This document shows, one piece after another, positions 1 through 6,236 of a stretch of 62,850 nucleotides of DNA. The stretch is from a virus. Position numbers and translations under genes: made by a program. The stretch is taken from the IMG/VR virus record IMGVR_UViG_3300018080_000184, positions 1 through 62,850 of that record; one strand, 5' to 3'. Numbering within the stretch: position 1 is the first letter of the stretch; the number at the start of each line of letters is the position of its first letter. The notes under the pieces were generated by a model. It made no database searches, was not told the DNA's origin, and saw only the letters and a program-made list of their open reading frames with translations.

Positions 1-1
1 C

Positions 2-463
2 ACGGCCGGTCGTCGGCCCGAGACCAGGGAGGGCGTGGTGCTCGAGCGCCTTCATGAAGCGGCTCCGCCCACAAAGGCTGTGCGGCGCCCGCTGCAGGAT
101 GTCTACGTTCGCAAAATCTTCGCCAAGGAGCGTACCAAAGCCAAGGGACAGGCAGCTGGGTTCGCCTACTCCCACACGCCCGACGGACCGGTGGTCGGTC
201 GAGTCGGGACTGGTTTCAGTGCGGCCATGCGGAAGGATATGGCCGTCAATCCAGACCGGTATGTCGGACGCGTAGCGCGTGTCGCCAGCAAGGGCTCCTT
301 TGGCGGCCAAGCTTTGCGGGCGCCGGCGTTCAAAGATTGGCATCCAGACAAGAACGATCCGGAGTTAATGAAAGAGGCCGACGTTCGTCCAGATTCGCAG
401 GAGCTCAAAACCGTCATGGAGCGCTTGAGTACGAGGCGCGCCTTGGCCGCAGGAAAGCTGTGA
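2..463 (+). CDS. ATP-dependent DNA ligase, C-terminal part (5' end outside window)
   Basis: The reading frame is open to the left edge, so only the C-terminal ~150 residues are visible. The first residues contain REGVVLERL, which fits nucleotidyltransferase motif IV (EGVV), followed by a lysine-rich stretch (FAKERTKAKG) where motif V lies. The remainder (GRVGTGFS, later ALRAPAFKDWHPDK) matches the OB-fold of ATP-dependent ligases, where VGTGFS and a terminal LR-P-F-RxDK segment are typical. The family seals nicks with ATP; in a phage it would finish lagging-strand synthesis and recombination. The catalytic KxDG lysine would lie upstream of the window. The stop overlaps a possible downstream ATG as TGATG. 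Confidence 0.7.
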   Translation, partial: TAGRRPETREGVVLERLHEAAPPTKAVRRPLQDVYVRKIFAKERTKAKGQAAGFAYSHTPDGPVVGRVGTGFSAAMRKDMAVNPDRYVGRVARVASKGSFGGQALRAPAFKDWHPDKNDPELMKEADVRPDSQELKTVMERLSTRRALAAGKL

Positions 464-684
464 TGTCGTCGATAGAGCGGCGCGCTCTGGCTGCTCAGCG
501 AGGACTACAGAGAGGCAAACGATTGTGTAGTAGTCGGCCACCAATCTTTAGGGCACACCCCGCTGAGTGGATTGACTTCTCGTCGGGTGTGCCCAGAGTC
601 TTTTGCGGGATTTTCAGCCACCGTGACGAGCACAGCAGCGAGTGCTCAGCTGCTATCCTGGTATTGGAGTGTTGCCATGATTGA
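463..684 (+). CDS. Doubtful small ORF after the ligase
   Basis: The ATG overlaps the ligase stop as TGATG, the arrangement used by many genes here, and the frame encodes 73 residues beginning MSSIERRALAAQRG. I do not recognise it. After about 20 plausible residues the sequence becomes Cys- and Ser-rich and crosses a strong hairpin (551-594), which argues that this is partly or wholly non-coding leader in front of the gene at 678. It overlaps that gene by 7 bases. Confidence 0.25.
   Translation: MSSIERRALAAQRGLQRGKRLCSSRPPIFRAHPAEWIDFSSGVPRVFCGIFSHRDEHSSECSAAILVLECCHD
551..594 (+). terminator. Hairpin after the ligase gene
   Basis: Perfect 10-bp inverted repeat, GGGCACACCC (551-560) and GGGTGTGCCC (585-594), separated by 24 nt. 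It lies between the ligase and the gene at 678 and is followed by a short T-rich stretch (CTTTTG). It could be a terminator or an RNA-processing hairpin. The long loop makes the assignment uncertain. Confidence 0.4.
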
Positions 685-895
685 GCGTGTGAAGCTGGCA
701 GCGTTTGTCTCTGAGCTCACGGACATTGCGGCCAAAGCCCAGCAGGAGTTCGATCCGGAGCGGCTTGCCCAGCGTATTGGGGAGCTTCGGCAGGTACGGG
801 CTTTTCAGCCCGCACTGGACCTACCGTCCGTACGCGAAAAAACTGAGTTGCTGCGGAAAGCGTATCGACAGGCCGTAGAGAAGAGGAACGGATGA
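678..895 (+). CDS. Small helical protein of unknown function upstream of sigma factor
   Basis: Encodes 72 residues (MIERVKLAAFVSEL...). The ATG is chosen because GGAG lies about 9 nt upstream and because the longer frame starting at 572 has an atypical N-terminus. The protein is charged and predicted helical (QQEFDPERLAQRIGEL), with no recognisable motif. Its stop overlaps the sigma-factor start as ATGA, so the two are probably translationally coupled. It could be a partner or regulator of the sigma factor, but that is inference from position only. Confidence 0.7.
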
Positions 896-1638
896 CGGAT
901 CCGCTCGAGGAGTTTCTCGGTCACGAAAAGCAGGCTGCGTTGACGCGTGCGCAGAAAGACTTTCGAGCGTGGCAGCAGTGGAAAGAGACGCAGCAGTCAG
1001 ACGATTTGGCGAGCTTGCTTCGTCAGGTGGACCCGCTCATCCGAAAGGCGTCGAACGTCTACGCCGGTAAGGTCAACATTCCGCGATCTGCCATTCGGGC
1101 CGAGTTCCAGATTCAAGCTATCAAGGCATTCAACACTTACGATCCAAAGCGAGGCACGCAGCTCAACACGTACCTGACTGACCAGCTCAAGCGTGGCCGC
1201 CGTTTTGTGACGACGTACCAGAACATCGGGACCATTCCCGAGAACCGCATCCATAAGATCACAACGTTCAACAACGCTCGGCAGCGGCTGGAGGACCAGC
1301 TCGGTAGAGAGCCCTCCGCACACGAGCTCGCGGACAGACTGAAGTGGCCCGTTCGGGAGGTGTCTGCACTGACGGTGGAGTTGAGCAGGAAACCGGTTGC
1401 GACCTCCGCGCTGGCGGCTGATATGAGCAGCTTCAAGCCGTCCGAAGAGGCGGAACGCCTACGGCTGCTCCAATTCGAGCTGGATCCTGAAGAGAAGCTG
1501 GTCTACGAGTATTTGCTGGGCGTGAATGGAAAGCCACAGCTGCGGCCTGGTCAGATCGCAACGAAGCTTCGGATGTCACCATCCAAAGTTTCTCGATTGA
1601 AAAATAATATTGCTGTGAAGGCAAAGCAATACGCATAG
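892..1638 (+). CDS. Sigma-70-family-like RNA polymerase sigma factor
   Basis: Encodes 248 residues with three regions arranged as in sigma-70 proteins. Residues ~40-125 resemble region 2 (AFNTYDPKRGTQLNTYL, then QLKRGRRFVTTYQNIG), which binds polymerase and melts the -10 element. Residues ~126-165 resemble region 3 (QRLEDQLGREPSAHELADRL). Residues ~195-245 resemble region 4, with a helix-turn-helix (LRPGQIATKLRMSPSKVSRLKNNI in two parts) for -35 contact. There is no region 1.1, as usual for small alternative sigmas. Because the same genome encodes an RNA polymerase (from 57639), the natural inference is that this protein directs that enzyme, or the host enzyme, to the phage promoters. The start overlaps the upstream stop (ATGA). 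Confidence 0.8.
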   Translation: MTDPLEEFLGHEKQAALTRAQKDFRAWQQWKETQQSDDLASLLRQVDPLIRKASNVYAGKVNIPRSAIRAEFQIQAIKAFNTYDPKRGTQLNTYLTDQLKRGRRFVTTYQNIGTIPENRIHKITTFNNARQRLEDQLGREPSAHELADRLKWPVREVSALTVELSRKPVATSALAADMSSFKPSEEAERLRLLQFELDPEEKLVYEYLLGVNGKPQLRPGQIATKLRMSPSKVSRLKNNIAVKAKQYA

Positions 1639-1648
1639 GGGGTAGACT

Positions 1649-1855
1649 ATGGCCACGAGGGAAGAACGCCTCGCCGCGCTGCAGCTGGCGGTTGAGGAGT
1701 GGGCAGATAGGGAGGAGCAGCGGCTTCGCGACGAGGCGTCTTTCCTTCGTTCTGTTTTTAGCGGACGTACGGAGGGTGGTCGACTTTCTGACTTCATTAC
1801 GGCCGAGGCGTCCGCTCTGGTGCTCGATGAGATTAACGCGTACTTGGTGGAGTAG
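1649..1855 (+). CDS. Hypothetical acidic helical protein (68 aa)
   Basis: Starts 10 nt after the sigma-factor stop, with a GGGGGTAG stretch as ribosome-binding site. The protein is Glu- and Arg-rich and helical (LQLAVEEWADREEQRLRDEA) with no recognised domain. Its TAG stop directly abuts the next ATG. Operon position with the sigma factor is the only functional clue. Confidence 0.65.
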   Translation: MATREERLAALQLAVEEWADREEQRLRDEASFLRSVFSGRTEGGRLSDFITAEASALVLDEINAYLVE

Positions 1856-2302
1856 ATGAAACAGCACTACCGTATGGGGGAGCTTGAGCGCATGCAGTAC
1901 GACCAGCTGCGCAATCGAGAAGACCGCATTGCGATCGAAAGAGAAAAGCTTCGGCTTGCACACGAACGTCTGGCGCGCATGAGCGCGATGATCGGCCGCG
2001 AACAGGATTTGTGGATGTTGACGTTCGCACGACTTCGCGGCCTTCCAGCCGCAAAGATTCCGCAATTCGATTTTAGCTCAGCATCATCTGGCATCATTGC
2101 CGTGGAGGTAGACGATGCATCCTTTGCTCCCGCTGCTTCTGAACAAGTTGGCAGCAGAAGAGCCAACGCTCCTCGAACGTGCGAAGAAATTGCCCCAACG
2201 AGTCACGCGGCGGTTGCGGAGGATTGGCGAGACCGATTTGACCAAACGGCAGCTGCAGCGTCTCCAGCAGGAGCTGCGAGAAGTCAAACCAAAGTCCACT
2301 GA
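1856..2302 (+). CDS. Hypothetical coiled-coil protein; 3' part overlaps next gene
   Basis: The first ~85 residues are charged and coiled-coil-like (LRNREDRIAIEREKLRLAHE). From about 2115 the frame runs under the next gene for 188 nt, and the encoded tail looks like out-of-frame sequence. One frame over, a TAG at 2109-2111 lies just before the ATG at 2115. A one-base indel in this gene, or in its sequence read, would therefore give a normal gene ending at 2111. Either a real long overlap, a recent frameshift, or an assembly error is possible. The N-terminal part is credible and the C-terminal part is not. Confidence 0.55.
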   Translation: MKQHYRMGELERMQYDQLRNREDRIAIEREKLRLAHERLARMSAMIGREQDLWMLTFARLRGLPAAKIPQFDFSSASSGIIAVEVDDASFAPAASEQVGSRRANAPRTCEEIAPTSHAAVAEDWRDRFDQTAAAASPAGAARSQTKVH

Positions 2303-2567
2303 AGAGCGGCGGGTAGAAAGTCTTGCCGGACGCAAGATGACGTCCGGGCAGCTTGTACGTCGATCGGCCATCGGTGCGGGCGTCGGTGCCCTCACGCACG
2401 TTGTCGGTACCGGCATTGAGGGGGCGCCCAAAGGCAAGTTTCTTCGTACCGCCCTCCGTCCTCGTAGCCTAGCACGTTCGGGAAGCATCGGAGCGCTCTA
2501 CGGTGCCGCCATTCCGGTTGCCGTTCGCCTTGCTGATATCGAAGCGGCCAAGTCAGGAAAGTTCTAG
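2115..2567 (+). CDS. Hypothetical protein with Gly/Ala-rich C-terminal half
   Basis: 150 residues with a good ribosome-binding site (GGAGG 6 nt before ATG). The N-terminal half is basic and helical (LLERAKKLPQRVTRRLRRI). The C-terminal half is glycine/alanine-rich and weakly hydrophobic (SAIGAGVGALTHVVGTG, SIGALYGAAIPVAVRL), resembling the Gly-rich virion-associated protein at 54474. It could be a minor virion or membrane-interacting protein; no family is recognised. It is the last gene of the first plus-strand unit and is followed by two strong hairpins. Confidence 0.7.
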   Translation: MHPLLPLLLNKLAAEEPTLLERAKKLPQRVTRRLRRIGETDLTKRQLQRLQQELREVKPKSTEERRVESLAGRKMTSGQLVRRSAIGAGVGALTHVVGTGIEGAPKGKFLRTALRPRSLARSGSIGALYGAAIPVAVRLADIEAAKSGKF

Positions 2568-2621
2568 CGGAATTCCTAGCGCAAAAGTTTTTATCTAAGA
2601 AACGGATCGAAGAGCAGGAAC

Positions 2622-2674
2622 GCCGGACACCCCCCACTGTGCGTGCACATCGCTACGAGTGGGGGGTGTCCGGC
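2622..2674 (+). terminator. Strong hairpin, end of first plus-strand unit
   Basis: Perfect 17-bp inverted repeat: arms 2622-2638 (starting GCCGGACACC) and 2658-2674 (ending TGTCCGGC), loop 19 nt. It lies in the gap between the plus gene ending at 2567 and the minus gene ending at 2697. It is probably a bidirectional or plus-strand terminator, although a T-run is lacking. Confidence 0.6.
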
Positions 2675-2680
2675 CGCTGG

Positions 2681-2720
2681 GTGGTCAAGATCGGACTCAG
2701 TCGAGTCCGATCTTGACCAC
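2681..2720. terminator. Very strong hairpin between convergent genes
   Basis: Perfect 18-bp inverted repeat with a 4-nt loop: arms 2681-2698 (GTGGTCAAGATCGGACTC) and 2703-2720. It begins 6 nt after the preceding hairpin and includes the stop codon of the minus-strand gene 2697-2930. Given the convergent arrangement it probably ends transcription from both sides. Confidence 0.65.
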
Positions 2721-2930
2721 TTTCACTTGTCCCTTTCGGAGGCGCTCAAGGAGCGCCTCCGAAATGACGGTCTCGTCTGCGGCTGTGGCTGTGGCTGTGG
2801 CTGCCCCCTCTTCGCAGAGGGCGGCCGCCACGTGCAACATTCGGCACGCGCGGCGGAGAATCTCCGCCGCGCTCGCCCTGTCCTGCCGACTCATGTTCGC
2901 GAACATGAGTCGGAGGGCCTGCTCTAGCAT
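2697..2930 (-). CDS. Small protein encoded within palindrome-rich DNA
   Basis: 77 residues starting MLEQALRLMF, preceded by an excellent ribosome-binding site (GGAAAGGAGG, 5 nt before ATG) and by a promoter-like element at 2952-2980. The protein is helical, with an odd Ala-Thr repeat (EGAATATATAADE) encoded by a GGCTGT tandem repeat near 2780-2803. The coding DNA contains three perfect palindromes (2738-2760, 2848-2872, 2886-2913), so the RNA may be as important as the peptide. No family is recognised. Confidence 0.55.
   Translation of the reverse strand: MLEQALRLMFANMSRQDRASAAEILRRACRMLHVAAALCEEGAATATATAADETVISEALLERLRKGQVKVVKIGLD
2738..2760. repeat. Palindrome inside gene 2697-2930
   Basis: GGAGGCGCTC / GAGCGCCTCC with a 3-nt loop (AAG): perfect 10-bp arms that would form a stable RNA hairpin. 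Confidence 0.8.
2848..2872. repeat. Palindrome inside gene 2697-2930
   Basis: GCGCGGCGGAGA (2848-2859) and TCTCCGCCGCGC (2861-2872) around a single A. The 12-bp arms are perfect. Confidence 0.85.
2886..2913. repeat. 28-bp perfect palindrome with no spacer
   Basis: The half-site CCGACTCATGTTCG is followed directly by its exact reverse complement, near the start of the minus-strand gene 2697-2930. A spacer-free palindrome of this length could bind a dimeric protein as an operator, or act as an RNA stem. It lies 39 bp downstream of the promoter-like element at 2952-2980. Confidence 0.8.
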
Positions 2931-2951
2931 AGCTGCCTCCTTTCCAAAATT

Positions 2952-2980
2952 CTTATGCCAGAAAAATCTTTGAATTTTCG
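2952..2980 (-). promoter_or_regulatory. Phage-type promoter-like element, copy 1 of a duplicated leader
   Basis: On the minus strand it reads CGAAAA, 17 nt, GG-CATAAG, matching the element seen at 4745, 35393, 51528 and 57567. The surrounding ~40 bp, including the downstream AGAAAGGAG-type ribosome-binding site, is nearly identical to 35220-35262. It would drive the gene at 2930. Confidence 0.5.
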
Positions 2981-3010
2981 GTTGGGGAGACAGGCGAATA
3001 GGTTCAGTGG

Positions 3011-3634
3011 TCAGTGGGAGAGCTCACCGGTAGCCAGCTTCATTTGCAAAAAGTTCTGTGCGGTTTCTACAAGGAATTTGTAGAACGCTAGTTTGTCGTC
3101 GTCTAGGTCGTATTCCAAGGCCAGGCTTTCTGCATTCTTTACCCACCAAGTGTAGGGGTTGATTCGGCACCCGATGGCGATGTCATTTGTCCCGGCGGTG
3201 TGCACTCTTTCTGCCGCGCCGTATATTACGAGCGGAGAGCATCGCCAGTGCCCAGAGCGAATTATGAATTTTCCAAAGAGGATAGCATAGCGGGAAACGC
3301 GGGTATGTCCTTCAAGCCGAGTATCAGTGACGATTGCCTGGTCGTACACACGCACCTTTTGAGTAAGCATCGCCGATCCACGAACGCTCGCGTATCCGTA
3401 GACGCGAACGTTGTCGCGAACTATGGCGTCATCCTGAACTTGCGCGTTACCAAAAACTTCCGCGTCATCCAGGACAGCGCACATTCCCGTGTGTGCCAGA
3501 TTGCTCGTCGATTCGAGCCAACCACCTAAGTCACCCTTTTGTATGTAGTGATAGGGAATGTCCTGCAGGTAGCGAATTCGATACAGCGTTCGGCCGTCAA
3601 CAGTCTTTTCCTCGTTGGTAAGCTCATACTTCAT
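3011..3634 (-). CDS. Hexapeptide-repeat (left-handed beta-helix) protein
   Basis: 207 residues. The N-terminus MKYELTNEEKTVDGRTLYRI followed by KGDLGGWLESTSNL is characteristic of a phage/prophage beta-helix family. Residues ~50-125 are short repeats of the type hydrophobic-x-GNAxV (AEVFGNAQV, VRVYGYASV) that stack into a left-handed helix. Function in this family is not established. The ATG at 3634 is preferred because GGAGGAAAATTC precedes it. It overlaps the upstream gene stop as ATGA, so the two form an operon. Confidence 0.75.
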   Translation of the reverse strand: MKYELTNEEKTVDGRTLYRIRYLQDIPYHYIQKGDLGGWLESTSNLAHTGMCAVLDDAEVFGNAQVQDDAIVRDNVRVYGYASVRGSAMLTQKVRVYDQAIVTDTRLEGHTRVSRYAILFGKFIIRSGHWRCSPLVIYGAAERVHTAGTNDIAIGCRINPYTWWVKNAESLALEYDLDDDKLAFYKFLVETAQNFLQMKLATGELSH

Positions 3635-3939
3635 GAATTTTCCTCCATTGTATGGGCGCCAGCTTCTGAACACAGATCACAGAGCAGCTTAAAAGTTGGA
3701 ATGTCATGGATGGATGAGGTATCTGGCAGCTTCCACCATACCTCGTTCAGAAAATGGACAATCCAACCCGTGTTTTTATGTCCGCGCACAGCATTCCGAA
3801 ACTTCTTCCACTCACTCTGCGTTCCATAACGAAAGAAATCGTTCTGGATCTGTTCTCCGAAGTCATTGAGCAACTTCCACCACTCTTCGGCAGTCTTTGG
3901 GTATACGCCATCGTAGTGTTTTTCTTCTGTCGATGTCAT
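3631..3939 (-). CDS. Hypothetical Trp-rich small protein
   Basis: 102 residues beginning MTSTEEKHYDG, preceded by GGGAGGAGAGGAC as a strong ribosome-binding site; this start is used rather than the longer frame to 4032. It contains EEWWKLLNDFGEQIQNDFFRYG and a C-terminal CDLC pair. It is not recognised. It is translated first in a two-gene operon with the beta-helix protein, and is divergent from the secreted-protein gene at 3965. Confidence 0.65.
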   Translation of the reverse strand: MTSTEEKHYDGVYPKTAEEWWKLLNDFGEQIQNDFFRYGTQSEWKKFRNAVRGHKNTGWIVHFLNEVWWKLPDTSSIHDIPTFKLLCDLCSEAGAHTMEENS

Positions 3940-3953
3940 GTCCTCTCCTCCCG

Positions 3954-3959
3954 TATACT
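3954..3959 (+). promoter_or_regulatory. -10 box TATACT close to the start codon at 3965
   Basis: TATACT ends only 5 nt before the ATG at 3965, and no ribosome-binding site lies between. If used as a -10 element, transcription would start at about the A of the ATG, giving a leaderless message. On the other strand the same palindromic core (GTATAC) could serve the 3939 operon. Confidence 0.4.
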
Positions 3960-3964
3960 GACGT

Positions 3965-4546
3965 ATGCGACTTTTGCGGCATATCTTGATGCTTCTGGTA
4001 GGCTTCGTGGCCTGTCCAGCCTTGTTTGACAAGCCGCCCTGCTACTTTCCCAGGCTGGCTAACGTCACGCGCTACGAAGTACGGCCGAACACTGTAACGC
4101 CGGCCGGTCTCCGTGTTGACATGTCGATGTATCGTTGGAGCGCCGAAACGCTTGCTCAGATAGATACATGGACCGAGGAGCTCGAGGCATGCCTCTCCAT
4201 GTCCATTGCACGCGAATGCTTGACGGTGAAGATTGCTCCCGATTGGTACCTTTCTCCCTGTACCGGCGAGCAGCTCTTCCCGTGTCAGATGCCAGTGCAT
4301 GTCTGCGAGCAAAAGCTGCACGCAGGCGCTATCTCATTGCTGGAGACATCTCCGTGCTCTCTGGACGAGCTTGCGGAGTGCGTGGAGTGTCCCTGTCATT
4401 GTCGGCTGACCGTACAGAGCCAGACGGTGCTGGTCACGGTGCCTGATATTGACGGCAAGCTGTTCAAGGCCGAACTGGCCCGCATTGTGTTGGGAGTCAA
4501 CAACCCGTGGCGAGATGCCCGGGTTCGTCCTTGCCTGCGTCGTTAG
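3965..4546 (+). CDS. Secreted or membrane-anchored Cys-rich protein
   Basis: 193 residues. The N-terminus (MRLLRHILMLLVGFVACPALF) has positive residues, a hydrophobic core and a Cys at position 17, fitting a Sec or lipoprotein signal. The mature part has many Cys residues, including CVECPCHC near residue 140, suggesting disulphides in the periplasm or metal binding. It stands alone on the plus strand between minus-strand genes, typical of an accessory (moron-like) gene acting on the host envelope. It may be a lipoprotein involved in superinfection exclusion; this is inference. Confidence 0.6.
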   Translation: MRLLRHILMLLVGFVACPALFDKPPCYFPRLANVTRYEVRPNTVTPAGLRVDMSMYRWSAETLAQIDTWTEELEACLSMSIARECLTVKIAPDWYLSPCTGEQLFPCQMPVHVCEQKLHAGAISLLETSPCSLDELAECVECPCHCRLTVQSQTVLVTVPDIDGKLFKAELARIVLGVNNPWRDARVRPCLRR

Positions 4547-4703
4547 CCTGAAGTGCCCGCACCGCCTCCTCCATTCGCAAGAGCAACTCATGCAGTCGGC
4601 TCTGCTTCCATGCGGATGAGCTTGCGCAATAATCCTCGGCCAGGTACAACACCACTTGGCTCATTGATTCAACGGCCGCCAACATCTTTTCGTTTTGATT
4701 CAT
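4497..4703 (-). CDS. Hypothetical helical protein (68 aa)
   Basis: Begins MNQNEKMLAAVESMSQVVLY with GGAGAGG 5 nt before ATG. It is helical and acidic, with no recognised family. Its 3' end overlaps the convergent gene 3965-4546 by 50 bp. It is transcribed from the element at 4745-4773, the clearest single-gene example of the phage-type promoter. Confidence 0.6.
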   Translation of the reverse strand: MNQNEKMLAAVESMSQVVLYLAEDYCASSSAWKQSRLHELLLRMEEAVRALQANDAGKDEPGHLATGC

Positions 4704-4744
4704 GTGCCTCTCCGGTTTTCTGGTAAAGATTTTTCGTCACCAAT

Positions 4745-4773
4745 CTTATACCAGCTCTTCCATAAACTTTTCC
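4745..4773 (-). promoter_or_regulatory. Phage-type promoter element for gene 4497-4703
   Basis: Minus strand: GGAAAA, 17 nt, TATAAG (preceded by GG). Same architecture as 35393-35421, with an identical hexamer pair and spacing. The -10 ends 41 nt before the ATG at 4703. Confidence 0.6.
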
Positions 4774-4863
4774 AGATGACGCTGGGACGGTCACCTTGCG
4801 TATCGGGAACGAATTCGTCAAAGTGGAGATAGCGGAAGTGCGTGGAACATTTAGGTAATTCAG

Positions 4864-5127
4864 ATGCCAAAATCAGAACATCCGACGGTCCCTTTTTGCG
4901 GCACCAACGGTCAGCTGGCGGAATTGCAGGCCGAGGTGGGGAGCCTTCGTACTGCCGTTATCGAGCTGCAGGATGCGGTAAAGGTGCTGGGCAACAAATT
5001 GGATCGAATGCAGACGGACATGCAGCTGCTGTTCAACGAGGTGCGTGTGCAGGGTAGGGTGCTGGCGAACCTGATGAACCAGTATCAGACGCGGCCGCTT
5101 GGTAAAATGAGCTTGAAGGAACCGTAG
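4864..5127 (+). CDS. Coiled-coil protein, first gene of the virion/baseplate unit
   Basis: 87 residues. From residue ~17 it is a continuous amphipathic helix (QLAELQAEVGSLRTAVIELQ), predicted coiled coil. The next gene begins immediately after its TAG with GTG. Both are coiled-coil proteins and may associate. The upstream 160 bp holds no long ORF apart from a short coding-like fragment (4765-4855). Confidence 0.65.
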   Translation: MPKSEHPTVPFCGTNGQLAELQAEVGSLRTAVIELQDAVKVLGNKLDRMQTDMQLLFNEVRVQGRVLANLMNQYQTRPLGKMSLKEP

Positions 5128-6006
5128 GTGGGCTCGGATAAGCCAAGAATTTCGACCATCAAGGAGCGTGTGACGGTCACCCCCGATCCTACGCCAATCA
5201 ACGTGCCCGTTTCCGCTGTTCACCCATCGGTCGAAGCTCCTCCTCTCCGGCCGGAGCTGCGGGAGGATGATTTCGCTGGGGCGATCTACACGTTGTCAAA
5301 TCAGGTGCACACGTACACGGCAAAGATCGTCAAGATGGTGCAAGCCATCAACAATATAGCAAAGTACGTTGATCTCATTCCGCAGATTAGAGAGGATTTG
5401 CGTCGCACCAACACGACGGTAGCGCAGATCGAAACTGCGCTGACGGCTACACGTGAGGGACTCCAGGTGGCGCAGAGTCGTTTGGATAGCTACATGGATC
5501 GGGACTACGTGTGTGTCAACGCCGATCGCATCACTCGGCTGGAGAACACGTCGGGAGAGTTCGCCATGGTGGATTCGCGTCTGGACGAGCGACTGAGTCA
5601 TGTGGCCGAGTCGGTGAAAAAAATCGACTCACTGGCTGCGAACTCGGAAAAGAGCAAACGGCACTTTCTTCTTGGGTTCATATCTCTCATTGTTACTTTA
5701 ATTCTCACAGGCATCAGCGCAGCGGTCACGATTTCGTGGCGAGCATCGAAATTGGACTCGCAGGTAGAAACTAACCAACTGCTGCAAGAACAGCAGATGC
5801 GCGCGATTCGAGAAGACGTCGATTCAATAAAAAGTGCGAACTATACGGCGGTCGAAGCCCTCTCCACTATTCGCGACAGCGTCGAGCGGCAGGCGGATTC
5901 TGGGATAAGTTTTCGCGATTGGTACAATGGCCTATCCGAGCGTGAGAAGACCCGGCTGCACCGGGCTGTCGATGCTCGCAAGATTCGGAAGGCGAACGGT
6001 CCATGA
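5128..6006 (+). CDS. Coiled-coil protein with one membrane segment
   Basis: 292 residues starting at GTG directly after the previous stop. There is a Pro-rich N-terminus (residues 15-50), long coiled-coil segments (~55-175 and 205-265), and one strongly hydrophobic segment at ~180-203 (LLGFISLIVTLILTG). This layout suits a membrane-anchored fibrous protein or a virion protein contacting the host membrane. The family is not recognised. Its stop overlaps the next start (ATGA). Confidence 0.7.
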   Translation: MGSDKPRISTIKERVTVTPDPTPINVPVSAVHPSVEAPPLRPELREDDFAGAIYTLSNQVHTYTAKIVKMVQAINNIAKYVDLIPQIREDLRRTNTTVAQIETALTATREGLQVAQSRLDSYMDRDYVCVNADRITRLENTSGEFAMVDSRLDERLSHVAESVKKIDSLAANSEKSKRHFLLGFISLIVTLILTGISAAVTISWRASKLDSQVETNQLLQEQQMRAIREDVDSIKSANYTAVEALSTIRDSVERQADSGISFRDWYNGLSEREKTRLHRAVDARKIRKANGP

Positions 6007-6236
6007 GCAGCGTGCCAACTATCACATCCATCACTGAGCTGCGTCCCAGCCAACGCAGCGCCAGCCACTTTCAGCCCGTTTCTCCGTCTGTGGTGCCCGT
6101 AGCTCCTGCGATCATCGAGCTTCGCCCAAGCATGGGGGCCGTGGTAGGTCCAGACACGGTATCGCCAGATGTGCGGCCGACGACGACGGCCATCGAGCAG
6201 ATGAGGCCACGAATTCAAAAGGTCGAGGGGTACTGA
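6003..6236 (+). CDS. Pro-rich linker peptide with repeated ELRPS motif
   Basis: 77 residues, low complexity and rich in Pro, Ser and Val. The short motif ITELRPS / IIELRPS / IEQMRPR occurs three times at about residues 10, 38 and 64. Repeated short linear motifs of this kind usually bind several copies of the same partner. It overlaps both neighbours (ATGA, TGATG), so it is translated with the virion genes around it. Function unknown. Confidence 0.6.
   Translation: MSSVPTITSITELRPSQRSASHFQPVSPSVVPVAPAIIELRPSMGAVVGPDTVSPDVRPTTTAIEQMRPRIQKVEGY

Noticed and set aside
1433-2065. 210-codon minus-strand open frame near the sigma gene
   Set aside because: Covers three plus-strand genes linked by tight junctions; no ribosome-binding site.
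2779-2803. GGCTGT tandem repeat (about four units)
   Set aside because: Simple repeat in coding sequence; too short and no CRISPR-like spacing. Mentioned in the gene entry only.
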